Source: CAVPCZ01 sp963779225 (GTDB lineage: Bacteria; Bacteroidota; Ignavibacteria; UBA10030; UBA6906). Taken from it: 64,000 nucleotides of DNA. Position numbers and translations under genes: made by a program. The notes under the pieces were generated by a model that saw nothing but the letters and a program-made list of their open reading frames with translations, made no database searches and was not told the origin of the DNA. The stretch lies in NCBI GenBank assembly GCA_963779225.1, contig CAVZWW010000001.1:620001-684000 (forward strand). Direction: 5' to 3'. Positions 8,353 to 20,000 of the stretch are shown one piece after another. How positions within the stretch are numbered: the first letter of the stretch is position 1; each line of letters begins with the position of its first letter.

Positions 8353-9248
8353 GCGAGATTCCCCACGTTGGCGAGCTGTGCGCTCTGTTGACCGCAGCGT
8401 TCTGGGCGTGCAGTTCACTGGTGTTTTCCGCGGCCAGTTCCCGCGTTGGATCCGTGCTCGTCAACATTACGAGACTCTTTCTCGCCCTCTTCTATCTCCT
8501 TGTCCTGCTGTTCGTCCTCCGTATCGATCTGTCCGTCACTTCCGTGCAGGTCACCAATCTTGCCATCAGCGGAATAATCGGGCTGGCGATCGGTGATTCC
8601 TTTCTGTTTCGCGCCTACCGGCAGATCGGTCCACGCGTCAGCATGCTGGTAATGTCCATTGCGCCCGCCATTGCAGCCGTCCTGGCTTATGTTTTCCTGA
8701 ATGAGCGATTATCATTGCTGGGAGTACTCGGCATCGTCGTGACGGTCAGCGGGGTGGTCATTGTCGTGAACGAACGCCGTTTGGGACCCGCGCGGGCAAC
8801 GCCAGACCTGACAACAGGCGTTTTTTCCGCCGGCGTGGCTGCTATCTGTCAGGGTGTGGGGCTGATTTTCGCCAAGTTGGCGTTCATGGAAGGGCCGATC
8901 AACGGATTCGTCGCCGCAAGCGTCCGTATCTTCTCTTCACTCGTCATTCTGCTGCCTGTGGTATTCTTCCTGGGGCGGCTATCGCACCCCTTCCGGGTTT
9001 TCGCACAGGATCGCGGGGCATTTGGATTGACAGCCCTGGGCTCAGTTCTCGGGCCATTTCTTGGCATTTCCTTCAGTCTTATGGCGGTCGCGTTCACGCA
9101 GGTAGGAGTGGCGGCGACACTCATGGCCACAGTACCCATTTTGATGCTTCCCCTGATGCGTTATCTGTACAAAGAGCGGCTTTCCTGGAAGGCCATCGGA
9201 GGAGCGTTCATTGCTGTTGGGGGAGTAGCCATGCTTTTCCTGCATTAG
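8349..9248 (+). CDS. EamA/DMT family transporter
   Basis: 299 aa from ATG 8349, which overlaps the kynU stop (ATGA). The protein consists of two homologous halves of about five hydrophobic helices each (ten in all), the EamA drug/metabolite transporter architecture, with SMLVMSIAPAIAAVLAYVFLNERL as the typical end of the first half. Members export or exchange amino acids, nucleotides and small metabolites. Coupling to kynureninase suggests export of a tryptophan catabolite such as anthranilate, but that is inference. Confidence 0.88.
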   Translation: MSEIPHVGELCALLTAAFWACSSLVFSAASSRVGSVLVNITRLFLALFYLLVLLFVLRIDLSVTSVQVTNLAISGIIGLAIGDSFLFRAYRQIGPRVSMLVMSIAPAIAAVLAYVFLNERLSLLGVLGIVVTVSGVVIVVNERRLGPARATPDLTTGVFSAGVAAICQGVGLIFAKLAFMEGPINGFVAASVRIFSSLVILLPVVFFLGRLSHPFRVFAQDRGAFGLTALGSVLGPFLGISFSLMAVAFTQVGVAATLMATVPILMLPLMRYLYKERLSWKAIGGAFIAVGGVAMLFLH

Positions 9249-9291
9249 CACCAACGTTCCGGAGTCGTTGAGACCGACCGCCGTGGGTAGT

Positions 9292-9334
9292 CATCTGTGG
9301 TCTCCGCGCGACAGGCACAATCGCCACACAGATG
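9292..9334 (+). terminator. Inverted repeat after the kynU operon
   Basis: CATCTGTG (9292-9299) and CACAGATG (9327-9334) are perfect complements with a 27-base loop, 43 bases after the EamA stop. There is no U-run, so intrinsic termination is uncertain; it could also be an mRNA-stabilising structure. Confidence 0.25.
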
Positions 9335-9378
9335 AACGGCGAGCACAACCACAACACAGAGAGCGGTGCAGAGGGCCC

Positions 9379-9388
9379 GGGGGGGGGG
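9379..9388 (+). repeat. Homopolymer tract of ten G
   Basis: Ten consecutive G bases, the longest run in the window, lie 54 bases before the ATG of the threonine-synthase-like gene. Tracts of this length are prone to slippage in replication and in sequencing. Confidence 0.8.
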
Positions 9389-9442
9389 AGCGCTTGACCA
9401 GTGGGGCTCCCAAAACGGTCAGACGACAGATCGAGGTGCAGA

Positions 9443-10565
9443 ATGTCATTACAGGGCAGGCTCATTTGCAGAATCACCGGGGAAGAATATCCGCTCGAGT
9501 CACCGATCTGGAGAAGTACGTCCGGCGGGCTGCTCGATCTGGACTTCACACCGGTCTTTGATCCCGCCTCTGTTGCCGGCAGAAAACCCACGCTCTGGCG
9601 CTACCGGGAAGCGCTTCCGATTCCACTCGAAGCCACACTCATTACATTTCAGGAGGGGTTCACGCCCTTGCTTGGAACTGAACCTGGATGGGCGTTCCGT
9701 GTGGATCAAACAGGACCACCTTTTTCCTTCCGGGTCCTACAAAGACCGGGGCGCAGCGGTAATGGTCAGTATGATCGCGCACCTGGGGATCCGTCGCATT
9801 GTTGAAGATTCATCGGGCAATGCGGGGTGTGCAGTAGCGGCGTATTGTGCGCGGGCCGGGATCCAGTGCGACATTTACGTTCCGGCATCGACTTCTCCCG
9901 GAAAACTCCACCAGATGGACGCCTACGGCGCCGTTGTCCATCGGGTCCAGGGGAGCCGCGAAGATACAGCGGCAGCGGCGCTTGCCGCAGCAGCAGGCGC
10001 ATATTATGCCAGCCATTCGTGGAACCCCTTCTTCTTTCAGGGGACCAAAACCTTCGCATATGAAGTTGTAGAACAGCTCGGCTGGCGGGCTCCGGATACC
10101 GTTGTCCTACCGGCTGGAAACGGCACGTTGTTGCTCGGTTCGTATATCGGGTTCAGGGAGTTGCATGCGGCCGGACTGATCGACCGTTTGCCGCGGCTTA
10201 TTGCCGTCCAGGCCTCCGCTTGCGCCCCGATCTATAAAGCTTTTCTCGCCGGTGATTCTCTCGTGTCTCCAGTCCAGCCCGATGCGACGATTGCAGACGG
10301 TATTGCCGTTGCGGCACCGGTGCGCGGGTCGCAGATACTGGAGTGCGTGCGTGAGACGGGTGGAAGTGTAGTGGCGGTGTCTGACGAAGAAGTGGCCGAG
10401 GCGGGCCGGCTGATGGGATTGTGCGGGTTTTTCGTCGAACCAACTGCAGCAGCGACGATAGCCGGCCTCCGGCGATGGCTTCCCGAAGTCGGTCCGCGCG
10501 AGACCGTTGTGTCAGTTTTTACCGGGCATGGTCTGAAGGGTTCGAAAGCGGCCGGCATCACGTGA
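9443..10565 (+). CDS. Threonine synthase-like PLP enzyme, frameshifted
   Basis: The N-terminal part (frame 2, from ATG 9443 after GAGGTG) reads CRITGEEYPLESPIW...LITFQEGFTPLLGTE, as in threonine synthases. The remainder is in frame 3 (from ~9680) with the PLP lysine in PSGSYKDRGA, then EDSSGNAGCAVAAYCARAG, the PAGNGTLLLG phosphate loop and a C-terminal FTGHGLKG. The 1123-base span is not a multiple of three. One extra (or two missing) bases near 9660-9690 break the gene, by either a sequencing indel or decay. The fold-type II family is clear. Whether it makes threonine from O-phosphohomoserine or is a specialised paralogue is not. Confidence 0.8.
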
Positions 10566-10606
10566 GCTTCTGAGCTGCAAGAGGCACGCGCGTCACCGTG
10601 TCGCAT

Positions 10607-10621
10607 GTGTCACGATGACAC
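10607..10621. promoter_or_regulatory. Inverted repeat GTGTCA-CGA-TGACAC
   Basis: Perfect 6-base arms with a 3-base spacer, operator-like in size, ~180-200 bases upstream of the candidate promoter. A further CGTGTC at 10597-10602 can pair with GACACG at 10617-10622. It shares the GTGTC/GACAC half-site with the repeat at 10707-10724. Confidence 0.35.
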
Positions 10622-10706
10622 GGAATGCCGAGAGCGTCGAGTAAGAATAGACAGCCAGCGCCTCCGGGATTTCAAATCTCATCCTCCCGCTGTGCAACAT
10701 CAGCCA

Positions 10707-10724
10707 ATGTGTCCCAGGACACAT
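10707..10724. promoter_or_regulatory. Inverted repeat ATGTGTCC-CA-GGACACAT
   Basis: Perfect 8-base arms with a 2-base centre, ending 77 bases before the candidate -35 at 10802. The geometry suits a dimeric regulator. The 11-base core CCCAGGACACA recurs at 43122-43132 upstream of the initiating sugar transferase gene. Confidence 0.4.
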
Positions 10725-10801
10725 CCTTTTATCCTCAAAGCTGTATATTCCAGGCAAACCAGAATTCCAATCCTGCCATGATCTGAGCCAGGGCCGATTT
10801 C

Positions 10802-10831
10802 TTGACAATGGCAGCGGATTCTTCGTATCTT
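10802..10831 (+). promoter_or_regulatory. Candidate promoter of the giant surface protein gene
   Basis: A perfect TTGACA (10802-10807) and TATCTT (10826-10831) are separated by 18 bases. They are ~220 bases upstream of ATG 11054 in an otherwise gene-free stretch. Sequence match only. Confidence 0.45.
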
Positions 10832-11053
10832 AAACTCAAATGTGCGCATTTTTCTGCCGTCTTCGGCCTTTGGTGCCTGTTTTGGCAAGCGGAGTGGGGT
10901 TCTGAACCATGCAGGGGAGGAAAAGAAGCGCAGGCATCTTACGAGTACGTGCCTTTGCCCGCGATCGTGGGAATCTCGCTCCTATTGGCTTTCCCCCATA
11001 TGGGTTCGTGCTGCAGGAGTGATGTGGGTCATTGTCCCAATTGAAAGCATGAT

Positions 11054-14000
11054 ATGAGAATGCGTTCGTTCGTTGTTGCTTGTCTTACCGTCCTTGTCTT
11101 GATTAACACGGGCGTTTCATATGCGGATGCCACCAAGTTTGTCATAACCGGTTCAAGCACACAGACGGCAGGCACGAAGCAGGTGATTACGATTCGCGCC
11201 GACAGCGCGGGAGTGCCTGCGACATCATACGCCGGAATCAAGAGTCTCATTTTCTCCGGGACCGGCTCTTATCTTTCGAATGCCCGGCCCACGGTTACCG
11301 ATGTGAGCGGAGCAGCGATACCCATCGGTTCTACAACTTCCATCAGATTTGTCAATGGTACTGCAAACCTCGCCGCGGATGGCAACCAGGACACGCTCTC
11401 GGTTTACAGGGCAGGACCGGATACACTTTCGGTGAGTGACGGAACGATCGGCTCCACCGGAGCCGATCGGCTTTCCCTGAACGTCAATCCCGGTGCGCTG
11501 GACCACTTCGATTTTGACATTGTCCTGACGCAGACAAACGGCGTTCCCCTTGCCGGCACCACGAATACTCTCACCGCGAAAGATCCGTGGGAAAATGTGG
11601 TGACGTCCTTCAATCCTTCCTCGACTCCTGTCACGCTGAGTGTTATCTCCCTGAGCGGCACGCTGTCCTTCCCTTCCGGGTCGAACGTGCTGAATACCGG
11701 CTTTTCGAGCGGCGTTGCAGATCTTGCCGCCCTTAAGCTGAAATACGTCGGTACCACCGGTTCCGGGTCTTTTGTTGCGACCGCCGGGGGCAAGTCGGGG
11801 ACATCAGCGGCTGTTACGATCCTTGCGGGGACCGCAAAGAAGCTTGTCCTGACGGGTTCATCAACGCAGACAGCGGGAACATCCAACAATCTTACCATCA
11901 CGGCGCGGGACACATCGGAGAACACCGCGACAGGATACACCGGTGTGAAAACGCTGAGTTTCACGAATGCGAGTGTTTCGCCTGACGGCGATGTGCCGTC
12001 GGTGACCGACAACAGCGGGGTGGTGCGCGATTTTTCGGCCACACCCAATACGCCCATCACGTTTTCAAATGGTGTAGCGACGACCAGTGGCGGCTTCAAC
12101 GGTATCATGCGCCTGTACAGGGTGGAAACGGCGAACGTGTCCGTCAGTGACGGGACTATCAGTTCTCCACCGGGAAGCGATCGGTTGACGGTGACGGTTT
12201 TGCCCGGTCCACTGTTCAAGTTTTCCTTGAAGCTGGCATCACCTCAGACAAACAATGCAGCGTTCACGGGGGCCGATACGCTGAGGGCTGATGACGAGTG
12301 GGGCAATACGGTGACCGCATTTAATGCCTCGTCGGATCCGGTCACCATCAGCGCAGTAGGGTTGAACGGCGTGACTACCGTGGGAGCAGGCAGGGACAGC
12401 GTGCTCAATCTGGCGGGCGATTTCTCTTCAGGCGTTGTCAATCTTTTCAACAAGCTGAAGTATACCGGTATCATCGGCACCGGCCAGTTCAAAGCGACTT
12501 CCTCGACGGGGAAATCCGGCACGTCCGGAAATGTCACCATAAATCCGGGAACAGCAAAGAAGCTTGTATTGAGAGGCTCCACAGCCATTGGTGCCGGAGC
12601 ATCCAACCCATTGACGATTACAGCGCAGGATACGTCGGGCAACACCGCGGTGGGATATACCGGTGCGAAGACTCTGAGTTTCTCCAATGCCAGCGCATCA
12701 CCCGATGGCGATTTGCCGACCGTGATCGACAACTCTGGCGCGCCGCGCAATTTTTCACCAACCCCCAATACGCCCATCACCTTTTCAAACGGGGTGGCGG
12801 CGGCCAGCGGCGCATCAAACGGTATCATGCGCCTGTACAAGGTGGAAACGGCGAACGTCTCCGTCAGTGACGGGACTATCAGTTCCGCACCGGGAAGTGA
12901 CCGGCTGACCGTGACCCTCACACCGGCGGGTCTCGGGCGTTTTGCAGTTGTCTTCACGAGCGGGCAGACAAACGGTCTTCCCTTCACAGGAGTGAATACC
13001 GTCACGGCGGTTGACAGTTTTGGCAATGTCGCCACCAATTTCAGCGCTTCAACAAATACCGTGAGTGTAACGCCCAACGGGTTAAGTGGTACGGTCAGCG
13101 GTCTCGGTTCGGCAGGCAATAATGTGCTCAACCAGGCTGCCGATTTCACCCTCGGTGTCGCCAACGTGACGGGGAAGATCAGGTACACGGGGACTGCTGG
13201 ACAGGGGACGTTCACGGCAACATCAGCGACAGGCAAGACCGGGACATCAGGAAATGTGGTGATTGGCGTCGGGAGTGCGACACGCCTGGTGATTACCGGC
13301 AGCCTGTCCGGGACTGCAGGGTCGCCAAATCCGCTGACCATCACCGCAAAAGACAGCTCCGGCAACACCGTCACCGGGTATGCCGGTGATAGACAGTTGA
13401 CGTTCAGTGGATCCGGTCCTTCTCCAAACAACACGTACCCGACCATCAGCGGCAAGAATGGCGTTCCGGTCCCGTTTGGTGCGCCAACAACGATCGCTTT
13501 CAGCAGTGGTGTTGCTGTGGTGAGTGGTGGGTCCAACGGCGTGATGACGCTGTACCGTGCAGGGAGAGACACGATAGGTGTCACGGACGGCTCCATCGGA
13601 TCCGGTGGTGCTGACCGGTTGACCGTCCAGGTGTCGCAGGACGCGTTGTTCGGGTTTACATTCATTCTTGCAACGCCACAGCAGAGCGGCGTTGCATTCA
13701 CAGGGACAAACACCCTGACTGCCCAGGACAGGTTCGGCAATGTCGTTACCTCATTCAATGCCGCGAGCGACAATGTTACGGTCACACCCAACGTGCTGGT
13801 AGGCACTCTGACCGGGCTGGGATCCGCCGGGAACAACGTACTGAACCGGAGTACAGATTTTGTCAACGGAGTGGCGAACCTTACCGGGATCATGAAGTTC
13901 ACGGGATCGGTGGGTAGTGGAACGTTCACCGCCAACAGCGGAACGAGCAAGAACGGGGTGTCCGGGGTTGTGGGCATTGTTGCGGGGGGGGCCACGCGTC

Positions 14001-17000
14001 TGGTGATTTCGGGTAATGCGCTGATGACCGCCGGTGGACCGCAATCGCTGACCATTACGGCGAAAGACGCTTCCGGCAACAATGTCTCCGGCTATGCGGG
14101 GACCAAAATGCTTGTCTTTTCCGGAGCCGATTCGGCTCTCTCACCCGGTGGGCGACCGACGGTGACCAACTCCCTGGGGACGGCGAAATTCTTCGGGGAT
14201 TCCACGGCCATCACGTTCACCGGTGGTATTGCGCAGGTGAACGGGTCCAGCAATGGCGTGATGAGGCTCTACCGGGCGCAAACCGCTACGATCGCTGTCA
14301 CCGATGGAAGCGTCAGCTCGAGCGGCAGTGACCAGCTGACCGTGACGGTAAGTCCCGCGGCGCTCGGCAAGTTTGCGTGGGTTCTGACATCGCCGCAGAT
14401 CAGCGGAGTCACCTTCACCGGTACGACGAATACGTTAACCGCCCAGGATGACTGGAGCAACACGATTACCTCTTTTGATGCATCGGGCACGAATGTGACG
14501 GTTACACCCAATGGAATCAGCGGGCTCGTCTCCGGCCTCGGCTCTGGCGGGAACAATGTTCTGAACCAGACGAATGACTTCGTTTCCGGTGTCGCCACAT
14601 TGACCGGCAAGATGAAGTTCACGGGAACAGCGGGCTCGGGAACATTCACGGCGACAGGCGGAGGGCGGGCAACTCCGTCCCCGACGATCCTCATTAATTC
14701 CGGCACGGCCGCCCGGCTTGTGGTTCGCTCGTCAGCGGGTGACTCAGTGACAACGATGCTCGCGGGGTCCACCCGCAATCTGGTGATTACTGCAAGGGAC
14801 GGGTCCGGCAACACGGTCGTCGGTTATACGGGCGTCAAACAGATCGTTTTCAGCGGGGCGGATTCTTCGTTGAGTCCGGCGACGGCTCCGACGGTTTCCA
14901 ACAGTGCGGGCGTGGCGACCGCCTTCGGAGGTCTGACATCCATCCTGTTCACCAATGGTGTTGCCCAGGTTTCCGGCAGCAGTAACGGGGTTCTGAAGCT
15001 GTACCGGGCCCAGCCGGCGATTCTGGTTGTGAGCGATGGAACCCTGACGTCAGGCGGGAACGACCGCCTGAGCATCACTGTGAGCCCTGGCGCTCTCGAG
15101 AAGTTCGGCTGGCGGCTTGCATCGCCGCAGATCAACGGCGCTCCCTTTGGCGGCATCAACACGCTGACGGTACAGGATGCCTGGGGGAATACCGTGCCCA
15201 CCTTTGATGCCTCGGTGAACAATGTGACCGTGACACCCAACGTATTGAGCGGCACGGTGACCGGACTTGGTTCGGGGAACAACAATATCCTGAATCGTTC
15301 GGGTGATTTTTCCGCCGGCGTTGCCAACCTTTCTTCTCTCGGTATGATATTTTCCGGCACGGTGGGGACCGGGACATTCACGGCGACTTCAGCCGGCAAG
15401 GCGGGAATATCTGATACAGTGACCATTATCGCCGGTCTGGCGAGCAAACTGGTGATCACGGGAGATCCTACGCAGACTGCAGGAACCTCGAACAATCTGA
15501 CGATTACGGCGAAAGACGCATCCGGGAATACTGTGCAGGCGTACCAGGGGAAGAAGGCGCTGAAGTTTTCGGGCGCAAATACCAGCATCAAACCTGCCAC
15601 GAGCCCGACCGTCACGGATTCCGCCGGACTGTCCGTTCCGTTCGGATCGCCGACGGTTCTCGCGTTCAGGAACGGCAGTGCCACCGTGAGCGGCGGTGCA
15701 AACGGCGCCATGAAACTCTATCGGGCCGAAACTGCGACCATTGTCGTGGAGGATACGGTGAACAACCTGCGTTCGACCGGCTCCGATCGGCTCACCGTAT
15801 CCGTTATGCCTTCAACGCTGGGGCAATTCTCCTGGCTTCTCACGTCTCCGCAGACGAACGGGGTTCCATTTTCGGGTTCGAATACGCTGATCGCGCAGGA
15901 TGATTGGGGAAACACCCTGCCGACATTTGATGCTTCGACCAACAACGTGACGGTGACGGCCAGTCTTTCGGCATTGCCTTTGGCGGTGAGCGGACTTGGA
16001 ACGCTGGGAAACAACGTTCTTAACCGCCCGTCCGATTTCGCCCTCGGGGTGGCAAACCTGACCGCACTCGGCCTGACGTACACGGGTACCAGCGGCACCG
16101 GGACCTTTACGGCCACTTCCGCCGTCGGTTCAAAGTCCGGAACGTCCGATTCCGTTATTGTCAGCAACCCGGCGCCGGCCCTTACGGCGGTCCTGCCGGT
16201 GAAAGCCAGCAGGGGTCAAACGGTTAACATTGTCCTGAGCGGTTCTAACTTCCGAGCGGGCGTCACGACAGTGAGCTTCGGCCCCGACATCACCGTCACG
16301 TCCGTGACGGTGAATACTCCCGCACAGATCACTGCGGGAATCACCATCACCGGGGCGGCCGCGCTCGGTCCCCGCGATGTGACCGTGACGAATCCCGCCC
16401 CCGGTGGCGGTACCGCGACGAGTACCGGGAGTTTCACCGTGGAGAATTTTCCGACAATCATCAGTCTTGCTCCACCGAACGGTCTGGGGGGACAGACTCT
16501 GGATGTCGTTGTCCACGGCCGGAATTTCATCGACGGGGTCAGCAGCGTGTTGATCAATGCGTCGGACATCAGCCGGAACTCCGCTGTTGTCACCAGCGAT
16601 ACAACGATCCTGATGAACATCACGATCCTGCTGGGAGCACAGAACGGCATCCGGGAAGTGTTCGTCAACAACAGCGGGTCCTACGGCGGTTTTTCCAACA
16701 GTGCCGGTTTTACCGTGGGAGCCAACCCGAAGCCATCGATTGCCAGCGTACAGCCGACCGCTCTGCGGCGTCTCGAAACCGGTGTGTTGACCATTCGCGG
16801 ATCGGACTTCTACGGAACCGTCACGAATGCTGATCCCGGCCAGGGTATCACCGTGAACAGCGCGACGATTGACAGTGCAAACCAGATGCGTATCAACGTG
16901 ACGGTTACCGACTCGGCCGCGCCGGGAGTACGTTCCATTATCGTGACAAACCGACCGCCCGGAGGCGGGTCGGATACGCTGAAGGGAGAGTTTCAGGTCC

Positions 17001-20000
17001 TTAACCCGGAGCCGACGCTCACAGGACTGTCGGTGCAGAACGGTTTCCGTCTCCAGACCATTTCCATGACCCTGACGGGGACGGGCTTCATCGGCGGCAC
17101 AACCAGTGTGAATTTCGGTCCGGGCATCACGGTGACCTCGGTGATCGCCGAAACTCAAACGCAGCTCCGGGTGAATCTGTTCATCGATTCAAGCGCGGCA
17201 CTCGGACCTCGGGACATCTTGCTGACCAACCCGGCGCCCGGGGGTGGTGCAGATACGCTGAAGAACGCGTTCACCGTGAGCAATCCGATGCCGACGGTGA
17301 CCGCCATTGCGCCGGATAGTGCGCTGGTGAAGTCCGGTGCGCTGATGCTGACGGTGACGGGTAACAACTTTGTTCCGGGTTCCACCATCCGTTTCGGTGC
17401 GCTCCCGCTTACCACGACACTGGTCAGCCGTTCGCGTCTCACGGCTACGATTCCTGCGTCGGAACTGGATAGTGCGCGATCGTTTGCCGTCGATGTGAGC
17501 ACTCCGACTCCCGGCGGTGGAACTTCCAACAGTAAGACTTTCAACGTGCAGAATCTCAAGCCGACCCTCACCGGAATCGCCCCGGCAAACGGTGTGCGGC
17601 TACAGACCCTCGATGTGGTCTTTACCGGGACGAATTTCGCGGCGGGTGTCTCCACCGTGAATTTCACCGGAACCGATATTCTGGTGAACTCCATCACGGT
17701 CAGCAGTGCAACCAGACTTACCGCGAATATTCTCGTGACTGCGGGAGCAACGATTGGCCCGCACCCGGTCACCGTTGTGAATCCGGCGCCCGGCGGTGGC
17801 GCTTCTGCAGCGCAGGTGTTCACCGTCGGCAGCAATCCGGCACCGACGCTCACGGCTGTGACGCCCTCCACGGGAACCCGTCTCGCTGAAATGGAAGTGA
17901 CATTTACAGGCACGAATTTCATCGATGGGATTTCCTCCGTGAGCTTCGGTTCGGGGATCGCCGTGAGCGATGAGGTGATCGTCAATTCGACACAGATGAA
18001 GGCGAGGATCACTATCGGCGCTTCTGCGATTACCGGCCCGCGGCCCGTCGAGATCAACAACAGCGCTCCGGGAGGGGGGAGGGCGACGCTGGCCAACGGA
18101 TTCGTGGTCGCCAATCCTGTTCCGACCCTGGTCACGATCTCACCGACGAACGGGCAGCAGCTCCAGACGCTGAATGTGGTGTTCAACGGTTCGGGCTTCA
18201 TCAACGGTGTGAGCACGGTGAATATGGGGACCGGCGTGACCATTAACGAACAGACGGTCGTGAGCGACAGCCAGGTTACGGCCAGCGTCACGATTACACA
18301 GAACGCCGCTACAGGATCGCGTGACGTATGGATCACCAATCTGACGCCGGGCGGTGGTACTGCTGTGCTGTCGAACGGTTTTGTGGTGGGGAACAACCCT
18401 TCGCCGAAGCTCACGAGCATCAGTCCGGAGACGGGCGAGCGGCTCGGGATTCTGGATGTGGTGTTCAGGGGGCAGAACTTCCTGAGCGGCATCAGCATGG
18501 TGGATTTTGGTCCGGAAATCAGTGTTCGATCCACCACTGTTGACAGTGCGACCCGGCTGACGGCAAATGTGTCGATCGGGCCCGCTGCTCAAACGGGGTT
18601 GCGGACGGTTTACATTACGAATGCTCCCCCCGGCGGAGGTCAGGACAGCATCGTGGCGGCGTTCACGGTGACCAATCCTCTTCCCTCGCTTACATCGGCG
18701 ACTCCCGCTGCGGCGAATCTTTCTCAGACGCTGAACATCGTGCTGAGAGGTTCCCGATTCCTGGCGGGCACAACCACCGTGGATTTGGGTACCGGGATCA
18801 CCGTGAATTCGGTGACAGTGGACAGCGCCACGCGCATCACCGCTAACGTGTCTATCGGTCCGGCGGCCGCGCTCGGGTCTCGCAGCATCGTTGTGAGAAA
18901 TCCTGCTCCCGGTGGAGGTGCATCCTCTCCCGTCGCGTTTGTCGTGAACCTGGCAGCGCCGCCCGTACCGGTGTTGCGTTCGCCGGCCAACGGGAGCCCG
19001 AACCTGCCGACCACCCTGACATTGCGCTGGGATTCCTCGGCCGGTGCAGCCAGCTACCATTTGCAGCTTTCGCAGAATCCACTTTTCCTGGGCACGTTAT
19101 TAGTGAATGATTCCACGCTGAGTGGTCCATCGCGGAGCGTGGGCCCCCTGGAGAACAACCAGACCTATTACTGGCGGGCCCGGGCGAAAAACGGCGGCGG
19201 CATAAGTGAGTGGTCATCCACATGGGGCTTCACGCCGTCGTATCCCACGGTGCTCAATCTCATAAACACCGTTTCCTTCCCCAACCTTTCGGGGCCTGGC
19301 GACTATATTCCCGCCGACTACCGGATCGTCGGGTTGCCCGGGAATGGGACATCAGTCGTCGGCAATTTCCTGAATGGAAGTCAGGGTACCGACTGGCAGG
19401 TGTACAGAGACAACGGCAGCGCCTCGAACTACCTGGTCGCCTATGACGGCTCACCGACCTTCGTGTTCTCAACCGGGAAGGCGTACTGGCTGATCAAACG
19501 GAACACCTGGTCAGTTAATGTTTCGGTGGGCTCTGCACCTCTCGATCCGAGCGGGTCGGTAAGAGTTCCCCTGCAATCGGGATGGAACATGATCACGAAC
19601 CCGTTCCCCCTGGATGTTCCCTGGTCCGCCGTGCAGAGTGTCAACGGTCAGGTGGCGAGTAATCCGTTGTGGGCCTTCAACGGTACTTCCGGCTTCCAGA
19701 CGTCCACTGTTATGCTGGCGTACGTGGGCTACTATTTCTTCAATGCGGACACCTCGACTGCGCTGAAGATTCCCTACGGAGGAACAACCGGTGTGCTCAA
19801 GCAGGCGGACTCGGCGGACGGCAGGAACTGGATGGTCGACATTGCCGTTGTATCAGGTGTGTACAATGAACGCTCGGCGAAGTTCGGCGTTGCACACGAT
19901 GCCTGTGAGGGGCTGGACTACCACGACTATCGCAAGCCACGCGCGTTGGGGAGCATCCCCGGTGTAACGTTCCGTCGTCCCGATCTGGACCCGATATATT

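Larger units (their letters stand above)
10566..11053 (+). other. Intergenic/leader region of the giant surface protein gene
   Basis: 488 bases without a convincing gene; the short ORFs here have no family-like composition. It holds two perfect inverted repeats (10607-10621 and 10707-10724) and a candidate promoter (10802-10831). A leader of ~220 bases then runs to ATG 11054. No clear Shine-Dalgarno precedes that ATG. Confidence 0.6.

Noticed and set aside
10842..11057. Short plus-strand ORFs before the giant gene
   Set aside because: Cys/Arg/Trp-rich random-looking translations without Shine-Dalgarno, lying in the likely untranslated leader.
12244..14082. 612-codon ORF on the minus strand, with similar ones at 14824-15711 and 17155-18537
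   Set aside because: They lie antisense to the giant repeat gene. The codon bias of the repeats removes stops from one antisense frame; the translations are Pro/Val/Thr-rich, repetitive and match no protein type.
11123..18945. Regular DNA repeats that might suggest a CRISPR array or satellite
   Set aside because: The periods (~717 and ~278 bases) are multiples expected of protein domains, stay in frame and encode Ig-like/TIG folds; there are no short identical repeats with unique spacers.
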